Program-made: the position numbers and the translations under genes | The notes under the pieces: generated by a model | Databases searched by the model: none | What the model saw: the letters and a program-made list of their open reading frames with translations, nothing else | Told to the model about the DNA's origin: nothing | Origin: a bacterium HR21 | GTDB lineage: Bacteria > Bacteroidota > Ignavibacteria > Kapaibacteriales > HRBIN21 | Reading direction: 5' to 3' | Assembly: GCA_002898295.1 (NCBI GenBank) | Contig: BEHX01000007.1 | Coordinates: 1-64,000 of the forward strand | DNA length: 64,000 bases | In this document: positions 42,689 to 51,211 of the stretch, piece after piece | How positions within the stretch are numbered: the first letter of the stretch is position 1 | Layout of the letters: each line of letters begins with the position of its first letter

Positions 42689-42715
42689 TTTTCGGCATAC
42701 GGTGGCGAAACTTTA
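42689..42715 (-). promoter_or_regulatory. Sigma-28 (FliA) promoter of the flagellin operon
   Basis: On the minus strand TAAAGTTT, an 11-base spacer, then GCCGAAAA. The FliA consensus is TAAAGTTT-N11-GCCGATAA, so the -35 is perfect and the -10 differs at one base. The -10 ends 68 bases before the fliC ATG. Confidence 0.88.
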
Positions 42716-43138
42716 GCCCTGTCCTGCCGGTACGCCAACGCCGAACTTGTAGACCAGTTTGCCGCCCAAAAAAGCGGTGGACAGGAGCAGCACAGTGCCG
42801 AGCAGGTGAACAGCTGCCAACACACGGCGCTCTCGGCTGCCGGTGGAGCGCAGCCAGCGGATTTCCCAGAGACTTACTCCACCATACCACAGCAGCGTCG
42901 CAAAGCCCAGCTGCTGATGCAGTGTCAGTGTTGCCCGTGCCGCTTCGGGAATCCAGTTCGGCATCCCCCCTTGTCCGGAGAGAACGGCAGCAGCCAGCGC
43001 AATGGTGCCTGCCCAGAGACAGAGCCGTGCCGCAGGTTCCATCCAATCGCGGGGAAGAAGCGCCATCCACAGGCGGAGTACCGCTGCCAAGCTCAGCAGT
43101 GCAATGGGGAAATGCACAATAGCGGGATGGAGAGGCAT
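42713..43138 (-). CDS. DUF2231-type four-helix membrane protein
   Basis: 141 residues with four likely membrane helices: VHFPIALLSLAAVLRLWMAL, LWAGTIALAAAVLSG, LGFATLLWYGGVSLW and LLGTVLLLSTAFLGGKLVY. The start MPLHPAIVHFPIALL is the hallmark of the DUF2231 family (HP..VHFPIA), for which a redox or heme-linked role has been suggested but not shown. It follows the DUF1624-type gene by 17 bases, and its 3' end overlaps the -35 box of the flagellin promoter. Confidence 0.8.
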   Translation of the reverse strand: MPLHPAIVHFPIALLSLAAVLRLWMALLPRDWMEPAARLCLWAGTIALAAAVLSGQGGMPNWIPEAARATLTLHQQLGFATLLWYGGVSLWEIRWLRSTGSRERRVLAAVHLLGTVLLLSTAFLGGKLVYKFGVGVPAGQG

Positions 43139-43155
43139 CAGGACACACCCTGGGA

Positions 43156-44295
43156 TTACCGCGGCGCCAGCATGAGGTAAACAACAGCAGCAACTGCTCC
43201 TGCCCGCAGCAGAAACCATGCCGGGTGGAAACGCCGGCGTAAAGCCTCGATGAACAGAACACTCCCCAGGCAGACCGCAATAACAGCCAGCACCGCAATA
43301 CCTCCCTCCGCAAGCGAGAGCGCTTTCGGATAGAGCCGGGCGATACTGTGAAACCAGGGAGTGCCATACAGCAACACCAGATGCCCGACGAAGAGAAAGA
43401 GCGCATACCGCCCAAAGAGGGCGTATCGCGGTCCCCAGCGGGGTGTCAGCTCTGCAAGCCAAGCGACAGCACCGATGAAGAGGAGTGCCAGTCCGAAACG
43501 GAGCAGAATAAACCCGGGGTTGGCGTGGTACGGATTCGCTTGGGGTGGAACGATCCATTCGAAGCCGGAAGCCAGGAATGGCACCAAACTCAGCAGGAGC
43601 AGCCCTCCGAGCGGGAGGTGGACCCGGAGAGCTCTCGTCCGCTGCTCTGCCGGAATACTCTTGAGCCAGCTCCCAAGGGGAAGTCCCAGGAAGAGGTACG
43701 CAGCAAAGGGAACGATCGGGAAAAGGGAGCCCCGATCCGTGCTCATGTAGGCAGCCAGGGGTTCGGGCAGGAGCCGATACCAGTCAACCCAGGCGGTAGC
43801 AGGAGCCAGGGCTACAATGACACTCCCCATGAGAGCTCCCGCAATGCCCAATTGGCGTTCCGTGCGAGTCAGGAGCATGAGTCCGAGAACCCCCAGGAGG
43901 GTGACCCCAATGAGTTGCAGAATGTGAACGCGGAAGAAAGCCGTCCATTGCTCCGGTGGCACGTGTCCTAGATGCCAGAGGCGCTGTGCGGGAAACATCA
44001 TCAAGTAGCCGATCCCTACCAGCGTCAGTGCCCAGCGCAGACGGCGCCAGACCAGTGCTTCCGGGAGCTTCCCCTCAGGGGTCCTGTGAGTGGCGAAGAC
44101 ATGGACAATTCCGGAAACCACCAGGAAGATAGGAGCTGTCAAGCCCCGCAGGAAGTGCCAGATGTTCCACGGGAAAGACGCAATGTCGAGCTCTCTGGGC
44201 GATACCAGGGCATCCAGCGTATGCCCTTGGATCATCAACAGCATTGCCATAAAGCGGGCGGCATCCAGAGCGTAGAGTCGTTCCGACCGCGACAT
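43156..44295 (-). CDS. Heparan-alpha-glucosaminide N-acetyltransferase-like membrane protein (DUF1624)
   Basis: 379 residues with about ten membrane segments. The N-terminal RLYALDAARFMAMLLMIQGHTLDALV matches the catalytic-domain start of the HGSNAT/DUF1624 family (R..LD..R...M..MI..H), and FLRGLTAPIFLVVSGIVHVF is also typical. Such proteins are thought to move acyl groups across the membrane to sugars or other acceptors; the substrate here is unknown. A near-match to the promoter element, CAACTTTG, lies at 44327-44334. Confidence 0.8.
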   Translation of the reverse strand: MSRSERLYALDAARFMAMLLMIQGHTLDALVSPRELDIASFPWNIWHFLRGLTAPIFLVVSGIVHVFATHRTPEGKLPEALVWRRLRWALTLVGIGYLMMFPAQRLWHLGHVPPEQWTAFFRVHILQLIGVTLLGVLGLMLLTRTERQLGIAGALMGSVIVALAPATAWVDWYRLLPEPLAAYMSTDRGSLFPIVPFAAYLFLGLPLGSWLKSIPAEQRTRALRVHLPLGGLLLLSLVPFLASGFEWIVPPQANPYHANPGFILLRFGLALLFIGAVAWLAELTPRWGPRYALFGRYALFLFVGHLVLLYGTPWFHSIARLYPKALSLAEGGIAVLAVIAVCLGSVLFIEALRRRFHPAWFLLRAGAVAAVVYLMLAPR

Positions 44296-44483
44296 TCGGT
44301 CGTGCAGCTGGTGCTAGTGGTCTCTGCAAAGTTGTGAAGTTGAGCGGTGAGAGGAACGAAACACGCATTCATCAGGAATTCAGCCACTATTCACAGAGGG
44401 CTCTGAACTGCCGAGAGGACAGGCACGAGAGTGCTAGCGGTGCTGTGTGCCGGGGTCCGTGCTGCCGAGGTTCCCGAAGCACG
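44296..44483. other. 188-base intergenic region between gdhA and the DUF1624 gene
   Basis: No gene or tRNA is seen. It holds a possible gdhA-trailing hairpin (CGTGCT 44458-44463 with AGCACG 44478-44483, no T-tract) and the weak promoter-like CAACTTTG on the minus strand at 44327-44334. Confidence 0.5.
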
Positions 44484-45965
44484 CTAGGGGAAGATACCCA
44501 GCTGGAAGTAGGCTTTTGCAATCTTATCGATGGCGCAGACGAAAGCAGCCGTTCGCAGGTCCTGGACGCCTTTGCGCGTTTTGTAGATGTCATAGATTTC
44601 ATTGAACGCTGCGATCATAGTATCCTCCAGTCCCGAGCGGACCAGGCTCACTTCATCGGGACCCCGCAGGAGCTGTCGCTCGGTTGCCGACAGGGATTTC
44701 CCGGTGAGGCGTTCGACGAGTTCGACCAGTTGTTGGTTGGTGCGTTCCTCGAAGCGCTTCTCCAGTCGTCCGAAGCGGACGTGTGCGATGTTTTTGAGCC
44801 ATTCGAAGTACGAGACGACCACGCCGCCGGCATTGAGGAAAATATCGGGCAGCACGAGGATGCCCCGTTGGAGTAAGATATCCTCTCCGGCAGCAGTTGT
44901 GGGACCATTTGCGGCTTCGGCGACGATTTTTGCCTTGATGCGTGGAGCGTTGTGGCGATGGATCTGCGACTCCAGCGCTGCTGGCAGCAGGATGTCGCAG
45001 TCGTACTCCAGGACGCTATCGCGCTCCTCCATCGGGATGGTTTTCGCTTTGGGATAGTAGAGGATAGAGCCTGTCTCTCGGCGGTGCTGGTGGAGTTCTT
45101 CCACGTCAATGCCGTTGGGATTGTAGACAGCTCCATCCCACTCAATGACTGCCGTAATGACGGCGCCTCCCTCTTGCAGGAACTTAGCGGCGTGGTAGCC
45201 CACATTGCCGAATCCTTGGATGATAACGCGCTTGCCCTCCAGTCCGGGTTCTAAGCCCAGAGGGCGCACCAGCTCTGGGAGGGAGAGAGCTTCCCGTAAT
45301 CCGAAGTAGACTCCTAAGCCGGTGGCTTCCGTTCGCCCGCGGACACCGCCTTGCTCGACCGGCTTACCGGTCACGCAGCCTAAGGCGTTGATGTCGTCGG
45401 GGCGGAATGCCATGTAGGTATCGGCAATCCAGGCCATTTCGCGGGGACCGGTGCCGTAGTCTGGCGCGGGAACATCGAGCGAGGGACCGATGAAGTTCTT
45501 CTGAATCAGCTCCGTTGTGTAGCGGCGGGTGATGCGCTCGAGCTCCTCTTCGGTGTAGTTCCGAGGGTTGATCTTGACGCCTCCCTTAGCTCCGCCGAAG
45601 GGAACATTGACCACGGCGCACTTGAACGTCATCAGGGCTGCGAGCGCCATGATCTCTTCCTGCCCCACTGTCTCTGAGTAGCGGATGCCACCTTTGCAGG
45701 GCAGCCGGTGGTGGCTATGTTCGGCGCGCCAGCCTTCGATGACCTGGATTTCCCCGCGGATGCGCACCGGGAACTGGACGTAGTAGACGCGGCGGCAGAC
45801 TCGGATCTGCTCCAAAAGCCCGCGGGGATAGTCCAGCAACGCTGCGGCTTTGGCAAAGTTGCGGTTGACAGACTCAAAAAACGGCATTGTATCCCGCTCG
45901 AGTGCCGGAGGAGCTGCTACAGCTGCTTCCGCTGCCATCGCCTTGGCGGAGATGGAGTGAGACAT
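44484..45965 (-). CDS. gdhA: Glutamate dehydrogenase (Glu/Leu/Phe/Val dehydrogenase family)
   Basis: 493 residues. It converts glutamate to 2-oxoglutarate and ammonia. Motifs are LPCKGGIRYSETV (substrate Lys), MTFKCAVVNVPFGGAKGGVKINP (catalytic Lys), VPAPDYGTGPREMAWIADTY (catalytic Asp), VIIQGFGNVGYHAAKFL (nucleotide fold) and VAEAANGPTT. The GWRAEHS-containing N-terminus is longer than usual. It lies 40 bases after hppD, probably co-transcribed, so tyrosine and glutamate breakdown may be linked. Confidence 0.93.
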   Translation of the reverse strand: MSHSISAKAMAAEAAVAAPPALERDTMPFFESVNRNFAKAAALLDYPRGLLEQIRVCRRVYYVQFPVRIRGEIQVIEGWRAEHSHHRLPCKGGIRYSETVGQEEIMALAALMTFKCAVVNVPFGGAKGGVKINPRNYTEEELERITRRYTTELIQKNFIGPSLDVPAPDYGTGPREMAWIADTYMAFRPDDINALGCVTGKPVEQGGVRGRTEATGLGVYFGLREALSLPELVRPLGLEPGLEGKRVIIQGFGNVGYHAAKFLQEGGAVITAVIEWDGAVYNPNGIDVEELHQHRRETGSILYYPKAKTIPMEERDSVLEYDCDILLPAALESQIHRHNAPRIKAKIVAEAANGPTTAAGEDILLQRGILVLPDIFLNAGGVVVSYFEWLKNIAHVRFGRLEKRFEERTNQQLVELVERLTGKSLSATERQLLRGPDEVSLVRSGLEDTMIAAFNEIYDIYKTRKGVQDLRTAAFVCAIDKIAKAYFQLGIFP

Positions 45966-46004
45966 GACAAAAATGGGCAGGGGATATCCCTGCCCGACGA
46001 GCTA

Positions 46005-47132
46005 TTACAGGTTGCCCCGCAGGGCTTGTTCTCGCTCGATAGCCTCGAAGAGCGCCTTGAAGTTCCCTTTCCCGAAGGATTCCGCGCCCTTGCGCTGAAT
46101 CAGCTCGTAGAAGAGCGTCGGACGGTCCTGGACCGGCTTTGTAAAGATCTGAAGCATGTAGCCTTTGTCATCCCGGTCCACCAGGATGTTGAGCTCCCGC
46201 AAGGAATCCACGTCCTCGTCAATTTTGCCGACTCGTGCTTCGAGCATATCGTAGTAGGTCGTCGGTGTGGCGAGGAACTCCACCCCGTTGGCTTTCAGCT
46301 GACGCACGGTGTGGACGATGTTCTCGCATTCGAGGGCGATATGCTGTACTCCCGGACCGTTGTTGTAGAGGATGAACTCCTCAATCTGCGAACGCCGGCG
46401 CCCTTCGGCAGGCTCGTTGATGGGGAACTTGATCCACTTGTTCTCGTTTGCTACCACCGTGGAGCGCAGCGCTGAGTACTCCGTGGAGATATCCTTGTCG
46501 TCGAAGGAGACGAAGCGCTGAAAGCCAAAGACGCGGTTATAGAAGGCGACAAACTCGTTCATCTGGTTCCAGCCGACGTTGCCTACGACGTGGTCAATGT
46601 GCTTGAAGCCGACCGGCTGCGCCAGCTCATCCTTCGGTGTCGGCTTATACGGTGGCAAGAAAATGCCCGCATAACTTTCCCGCTGGATGAAGGAGTGGAT
46701 GACGTCCCCGTACGTGGCAATGGCAGCGATGATGACTTTCCCGTGCTCATCCTCCAGCACCGTGGGTTCTTTGACGCCACGGGCACCGCGCTCGAGGGCT
46801 TTCCGGTAGCAGAATTCCGCGTCCTCGACCTCGAAGGCAACATCTCGGACCCCGTCGCCGTGTTTGGCAAGCCATTCTGTTGCCGGGTGGTCGGAAAAGA
46901 CCGGCGCGGTCACGACCAGGGTGACCTTGTTTTGCCGCAGCACGTACGATGCTGTCTCCCGTACCCCTGTCTCTGGTCCGGCAAAGCCAATGAGCTCGAA
47001 GCCGAAGGCACGGCGGTAGAAGTACGAAGCTTGCTTCGCGTTGCCAACATAGAGCTCCACGTGGTGGATGCGCCGGATGGGCAGGGGTTCGACTCGTTCC
47101 AGTTCGGAAAGCTGCTCGCTGTAGACCTGCAT
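46005..47132 (-). CDS. hppD: 4-Hydroxyphenylpyruvate dioxygenase
   Basis: 375 residues. It turns 4-hydroxyphenylpyruvate into homogentisate in tyrosine catabolism. The Fe(II) ligands are visible: His in GFKHIDHVVGNV, His in GPGVQHIALECENI and Glu in LFYELIQRKGAESFGKGNF. The start at 47132 (MQVYSEQL) has a GGAGG site 6 bases upstream and is preferred over a longer frame. A near-match promoter TAAATTCG lies 38 bases upstream. Homogentisate dioxygenase is not in the window. Confidence 0.95.
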   Translation of the reverse strand: MQVYSEQLSELERVEPLPIRRIHHVELYVGNAKQASYFYRRAFGFELIGFAGPETGVRETASYVLRQNKVTLVVTAPVFSDHPATEWLAKHGDGVRDVAFEVEDAEFCYRKALERGARGVKEPTVLEDEHGKVIIAAIATYGDVIHSFIQRESYAGIFLPPYKPTPKDELAQPVGFKHIDHVVGNVGWNQMNEFVAFYNRVFGFQRFVSFDDKDISTEYSALRSTVVANENKWIKFPINEPAEGRRRSQIEEFILYNNGPGVQHIALECENIVHTVRQLKANGVEFLATPTTYYDMLEARVGKIDEDVDSLRELNILVDRDDKGYMLQIFTKPVQDRPTLFYELIQRKGAESFGKGNFKALFEAIEREQALRGNL

Positions 47133-47189
47133 GGTGGTCCTCCAACACAAGTGAGACACAGGAAGCCGCACGAATTTAGCGAATACCGC

Positions 47190-48734
47190 CTACTCGACTC
47201 TCAGGCGGAGGCGGATGCATAAGGTGTCAGGGGATTGCTCTTCGGCGGGCAACACTCTCCAGCGGAGCTCGGGAGCAGGAGGAAGGCGAGAACGGAGCTG
47301 GACAAGGAGGTCAGCTGCCGCCACGATGCGACGCTCTTCTGCAGAGGGTGGTGTGCTGGCAAGCACAATCTCAGCAGCTCGCCGATTCAGCTCCTCGCGG
47401 GAGGGAGGAAGCCCGGGGAGGAGAAGTTCAACGTCGAGCTGAGCAAGGCACTCCTGCTGTTCGAGCCAGCGGAAGAGGAAGCGGACAAGGCTGTCCAGAA
47501 ATGCTTCCGTTGCCTGTACCTCGGGTGTTTGCCATGGAGGCAGTGCACTCGATGCCAGAGGAGTAGGGCGCAGCCGAAAGCTTGCCAGCAATGCCTGGCT
47601 CCATGCATGTTCGGCCGTTGGAGCTTGGGCAACGGAGAGGGGAAAGCAGCGCTGCTCGGAAAGCGGACTGGGAGGAGGAAGGGCAAGGCGGTAGAGAATC
47701 GTGCGCGAGAAATCGCACGGAGTGTTCAGTACGACCTCTGTCGGCGGAGAGCATGGAAGTGTATACCGGAGAAGGAGCCGACGGAATGCCCGTGTGGTAA
47801 AGGTTGTATCGGCAAGCGCTGGAAAGGCGAGCACAGGAGTTTCCCCGTCGTACACGGTGAGCTGTCCAGGGAGGCGCTTGGGGAAATGCAGGTCAACCCT
47901 GACCGGTCCGCAGAGTGGGAAAGCGTAAAGGTCATAACCGCCGCGTCCGCCCGGGCGGTTCGATGCCAGCAGGAGCGTATCTCCCAGCACAAGCGGGGTG
48001 AGATCATCGCTCTCAGAGTTGAGAGGCGGGGGGAGCACGACTTCGCGTTCCCAACTCCCGGCACCGTTGCGGGAAGCGACGACGAGTTTCCAGCGGGGAG
48101 GTGCGGTGTAGCCGCGGGAGGCAAAGAGGAGGCGTCCATCAGGGAGAAACCAAGGCATGCCCTCATCGGCAGCCGTGTTGACAGAGGGACCAAGGTTCTC
48201 TGGACTGCTCCAGCTGCCATCAGACATGCGCCGACAAATGTAGAGGTCCAGCCCACCCCACCCACCTACGCGGTCGGAGGCGAAAATGAGCCACTGCCTA
48301 TCGGGCGACAGCGCAGGCTGTCCATCCCAGCCGGCAGAGTTGACCCCTGGGAGAACTTCCGGTGCGCTCCATCGGCTGCCATCCCACCGACGCAGCGCCA
48401 GTTCGGCAGAGCGGCTTGCCGAGTGCGTGATGCCAATGACCACGGACGGGGCAAACGGGATCGTTGCCCGAGGGATGAAGGTTGTGTCGGTCAGAAGGGC
48501 TGCGAGCTGCTGTTCCGTCCAGGCAGACTGGGCAGAGAGGCGCAGTGCGCGCGGACAGCGCTGGTCCGAGCAAGCAACGAGTACTACCGAGCGCTCGAGC
48601 ACCCCGAGCAAGTACTCGTCACCCCGGGAATTCTCCTGGCGGAGGAGCTCGGCGATGGATTGTTGGGCTCCTTCCGCAGCCATTGCCCCAACGAGGCTCA
48701 ACAGGAGGGAGAATCGGAGGAGCGCGCAGATCAT
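47190..48734 (-). CDS. Secreted PD40-repeat protein
   Basis: 514 residues from an ATG at 48734 with a signal peptide (LRFSLLLSLVGAMAAEGAQQ). The middle holds PD40 repeats: DGQPALSPDRQWLIFASDRVGGWGGLDLYI, EGMPWFLPDGRLLFASRG and LVLGDTLLLASNRPGGRGGYDLYAF. The C-terminal 130 residues (QLDVELLLPG, REELNRRAAEIVLA, LCIRLRLRVE) are faintly like a degenerate OmpA domain, without HTD. The family is not recognised beyond the propeller. The start is supported by a TATTTTTG element 29 bases upstream; an earlier start at residue [11 protein letters not shown] would place that element inside the gene. Confidence 0.8.
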   Translation of the reverse strand: MICALLRFSLLLSLVGAMAAEGAQQSIAELLRQENSRGDEYLLGVLERSVVLVACSDQRCPRALRLSAQSAWTEQQLAALLTDTTFIPRATIPFAPSVVIGITHSASRSAELALRRWDGSRWSAPEVLPGVNSAGWDGQPALSPDRQWLIFASDRVGGWGGLDLYICRRMSDGSWSSPENLGPSVNTAADEGMPWFLPDGRLLFASRGYTAPPRWKLVVASRNGAGSWEREVVLPPPLNSESDDLTPLVLGDTLLLASNRPGGRGGYDLYAFPLCGPVRVDLHFPKRLPGQLTVYDGETPVLAFPALADTTFTTRAFRRLLLRYTLPCSPPTEVVLNTPCDFSRTILYRLALPPPSPLSEQRCFPLSVAQAPTAEHAWSQALLASFRLRPTPLASSALPPWQTPEVQATEAFLDSLVRFLFRWLEQQECLAQLDVELLLPGLPPSREELNRRAAEIVLASTPPSAEERRIVAAADLLVQLRSRLPPAPELRWRVLPAEEQSPDTLCIRLRLRVE

Positions 48735-48763
48735 CCCGACCCAAACCAGCTCGGAGCGACGGA

Positions 48764-48771
48764 CAAAAATA
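48764..48771 (-). promoter_or_regulatory. TAnnTTTG promoter element of the PD40 protein gene
   Basis: Minus-strand TATTTTTG, 29 bases before the ATG at 48734. Confidence 0.5.
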
Positions 48772-48776
48772 GTGTC

Positions 48777-48794
48777 GGACAGCGCATACTGTCC
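48777..48794. promoter_or_regulatory. Operator-like palindrome next to the PD40 promoter
   Basis: GGACAG and CTGTCC, separated by 6 bases, begin 5 bases upstream of the -7 element, where a repressor or activator could bind. Confidence 0.3.
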
Positions 48795-48947
48795 TGCAGA
48801 GCGCATGCCTCTGCGCACGGGCGGATGCTGCCCGGAGGCTGTCCACAGCTGAGGTTTCTCCCAGGTGTGCTGTGGGCACTCATACTTTCCCGACCGCCTC
48901 GTGCGTCTTTGCATTGTGCGTTGCAGAGCAGGCGAAAGAGGCTGGTG

Positions 48948-49352
48948 GTGCTCCGTCTCTATCTTGCCGTTCTTGCTCTGGTGGCTCTCGGGGCAATGGG
49001 GATGACCGAGGGGCATGTGCGCCTGCGCATCGCACTGGGGATGGTCTTCGTGGGTGGGCAAGCGGTGGTGATCCGGCGTCTGTGGCAGCGCTTCCGCCGG
49101 AGTTCTCAGGTACTCTGGATGCTCACTGTGGTGCTCCTCACATGGCTTTGGTCTCGGTGGGCATGGGAGCTCGGGCACGGAGGGGAGACGGCAGGGGCTC
49201 TGTTACTCGTTGCGGCACTGCTTGCGACGATTGGTCTCACGGTATTCTGGATAAGGCAATGGTGGCGAGCTCAGAGGCAGCAGTCCATGGGACCACTGTC
49301 ATCGGGGTCCTCCGCGACGGAAAAGCCGCCATGGGAGCCGATGGACAGGTGA
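48948..49352 (+). CDS. Possible small membrane protein upstream of hslV
   Basis: 134 residues from the GTG at 48948 (AAAGAGG lies just before it; another GTG at 48945). Four strongly hydrophobic stretches are seen: [49 protein letters not shown] and [20 protein letters not shown], with a basic linker ([12 protein letters not shown]). The charge and hydrophobic pattern suggests a real membrane protein, but its last 94 bases overlap the hslV reading frame. No family was recognised. Confidence 0.5.
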   Translation: MLRLYLAVLALVALGAMGMTEGHVRLRIALGMVFVGGQAVVIRRLWQRFRRSSQVLWMLTVVLLTWLWSRWAWELGHGGETAGALLLVAALLATIGLTVFWIRQWWRAQRQQSMGPLSSGSSATEKPPWEPMDR

Positions 49353-49807
49353 CTTTCGGCTCAACAGTTCTCAAGCACGGGGCGCGGAAGGTGCGTCGGC
49401 TCTACAATGACCGGGTTCTTGCCGGATTCTCCGGGGCAACGGCCGATGCGCTGACGCTCTTGCAGCGCTTTGAGGAGAAGCTGGAGAACAACCATGGACA
49501 TCTGCTGCGGGCTGCCATTGAGTTAGCAAAGGAGTGGCGCACAGACCGCTACCTCCGCCATTTGGAAGCGATGCTCTTGGTGATGGACACGGCGCACCTC
49601 CTGCTCATCAGTGGGACAGGTGATGTTGTCGAGCCTGACGACCGTGTTGCCGCCATTGGTTCCGGCGGAGCGTTTGCACTGGCGGCTGCGCGAGCCTTGT
49701 TGCAGCATACCCAGCTTTCGGCGCGCCAGATTGTGGAGGAAGCGCTCCGCATCGCCAGCGGGATTTGCATCTACACGAACGACACACTCACGGTTGAGGA
49801 ACTCTGA
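49259..49807 (+). CDS. hslV: ATP-dependent protease subunit HslV
   Basis: 182 residues. HslV is the proteolytic core of the HslUV (ClpQY) complex. The catalytic Thr is T12 after an 11-residue propeptide ([11 protein letters not shown]), followed by [40 protein letters not shown] and [34 protein letters not shown] and [14 protein letters not shown] close the family pattern. The ATG at 49259 lies inside the preceding membrane-protein frame. It lies 2 bases before hslU, so the two are made together. Confidence 0.93.
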   Translation: MVASSEAAVHGTTVIGVLRDGKAAMGADGQVTFGSTVLKHGARKVRRLYNDRVLAGFSGATADALTLLQRFEEKLENNHGHLLRAAIELAKEWRTDRYLRHLEAMLLVMDTAHLLLISGTGDVVEPDDRVAAIGSGGAFALAAARALLQHTQLSARQIVEEALRIASGICIYTNDTLTVEEL

Positions 49808-49809
49808 CC

Positions 49810-51204
49810 ATGACGGCTGTCCACGACACCGAGCAGCTTCTCGAACGCGTACGGGCGCTGACCCCGCGGCAGATTGTCCAGGAGCTGGACAAGTACATCA
49901 TCGGGCAGCACGAAGCGAAGCGTGCTGTGGCTATCGCCTTGCGGAATCGCTGGCGGCGCCAGCGCGTTCAGGGACAGCTCCGGGAGGAAATCACCCCGAA
50001 CAACATCATCCTCATCGGACCGACGGGAGTGGGGAAGACCGAACTCGCCCGACGGCTGGCAAAGCTTACGGGAGCACCGTTTGTCAAGGTCGAGGCGACA
50101 CGGTTTACCGAGGTCGGCTACGTCGGGCGGGATGTGGAATCCATGGTGCGAGACCTGGTTGATGCTGCCGTTGCCATGGTGCGGGCAGAGAAGATGGTCG
50201 AGGTCCAGCGGCAAGCACGCCAGCATGCCGAAGAGCGGCTCTTGGACGTGCTGGTGCCCCCACTGCGTCATCCCGGGCTTGCCTTCGATGCGCTTACCCC
50301 GGAGGAGGTCGAACGGCACCACGTTGCGCGGGAACGCCTCCGGCAGCAGCTCCGGAGTGGGGAACTGGACACCCAGATTGTCGAACTCGAGCTGCCGTCA
50401 GAAACCCCGCCGATGTTTCAGTTCGTCGGTCCGGTCCAGCTCGACGAACTGGGGATCAACCTGCGGGAGCTCTTCCGCCAGTTCATGCCCCGGCAGACAC
50501 GCAAGCGGAAGGTTACCATTGCCGAAGCGCGCGCGATTCTGGAGCAGGAGGAGGCAAGCAAGCTCATCGATATGGACGCTGTGATCCGGGAGGCACTCTT
50601 CCGGGCTGAGAACTTGGGCATCATCTTCATTGACGAGATTGACAAAATCGCTACCCCGGGCGGGGCACGCCTGGGACCGGATGTCTCCCGCGAAGGTGTC
50701 CAGCGAGACCTACTCCCGATTGTCGAAGGGGCAACGGTGATGACCAAGTACGGGCCTGTCCGCACCGACCACATCCTCTTCATCGCCTCCGGTGCGTTCC
50801 ATGTCTCGAAACCCTCGGACCTCATCCCAGAGCTACAGGGGCGCTTCCCCATCCGGGTGGAGCTGCACAGCCTGACGGAGGAAGACTTCGTCAAGATTTT
50901 GACCCTGCCGGAGAATGCGCTCATCAAGCAGTACCAAGCGCTGCTGGCAACTGAAGGCATCCAGCTGGAGTTCACCGAGGAGGCTATTCGCGAGATTGCT
51001 GCAACGGCAGCCCGGGTCAACGAAGAGGTTGCCAACATCGGGGCTCGGCGGCTCCACACAATCCTCTCCACCGTCTTGGAGGATGTGCTTTTCGATGCAC
51101 CCGATGCGCTCTCCCCTGGGGTTGTGCGGATTGATGCCGACTACGTGCGTTCGCGCCTGAGCGCGATTGTCCGCAACGTGGATTTGAGTCGCTTTATCCT
51201 CTGA
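49810..51204 (+). CDS. hslU: ATP-dependent protease ATPase subunit HslU
   Basis: 464 residues. AAA+ unfoldase that feeds substrates to HslV. Signatures: [25 protein letters not shown], Walker [16 protein letters not shown] (about 70-76), [22 protein letters not shown], Walker [12 protein letters not shown] (about 274), [15 protein letters not shown], and the HslV-docking tail VDLSRFIL. The inserted I-domain is a little shorter than usual. It begins right after hslV, and its stop is 8 bases before the next gene. Confidence 0.96.
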   Translation: MTAVHDTEQLLERVRALTPRQIVQELDKYIIGQHEAKRAVAIALRNRWRRQRVQGQLREEITPNNIILIGPTGVGKTELARRLAKLTGAPFVKVEATRFTEVGYVGRDVESMVRDLVDAAVAMVRAEKMVEVQRQARQHAEERLLDVLVPPLRHPGLAFDALTPEEVERHHVARERLRQQLRSGELDTQIVELELPSETPPMFQFVGPVQLDELGINLRELFRQFMPRQTRKRKVTIAEARAILEQEEASKLIDMDAVIREALFRAENLGIIFIDEIDKIATPGGARLGPDVSREGVQRDLLPIVEGATVMTKYGPVRTDHILFIASGAFHVSKPSDLIPELQGRFPIRVELHSLTEEDFVKILTLPENALIKQYQALLATEGIQLEFTEEAIREIAATAARVNEEVANIGARRLHTILSTVLEDVLFDAPDALSPGVVRIDADYVRSRLSAIVRNVDLSRFIL

Positions 51205-51211
51205 GGGTGCC

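Larger units (their letters stand above)
48735..48947. other. 213-base divergent intergenic region
   Basis: Between the PD40 gene (-) and the small membrane protein gene (+). It holds the TATTTTTG element and the GGACAG/CTGTCC palindrome. No separate gene is seen. Confidence 0.5.

Noticed and set aside
47235-48944. A long plus-strand frame over the PD40 gene, in frame with the small membrane protein
   Set aside because: Only its last 134 residues look like a real protein; the earlier part is antisense to the PD40 protein and lacks motifs.
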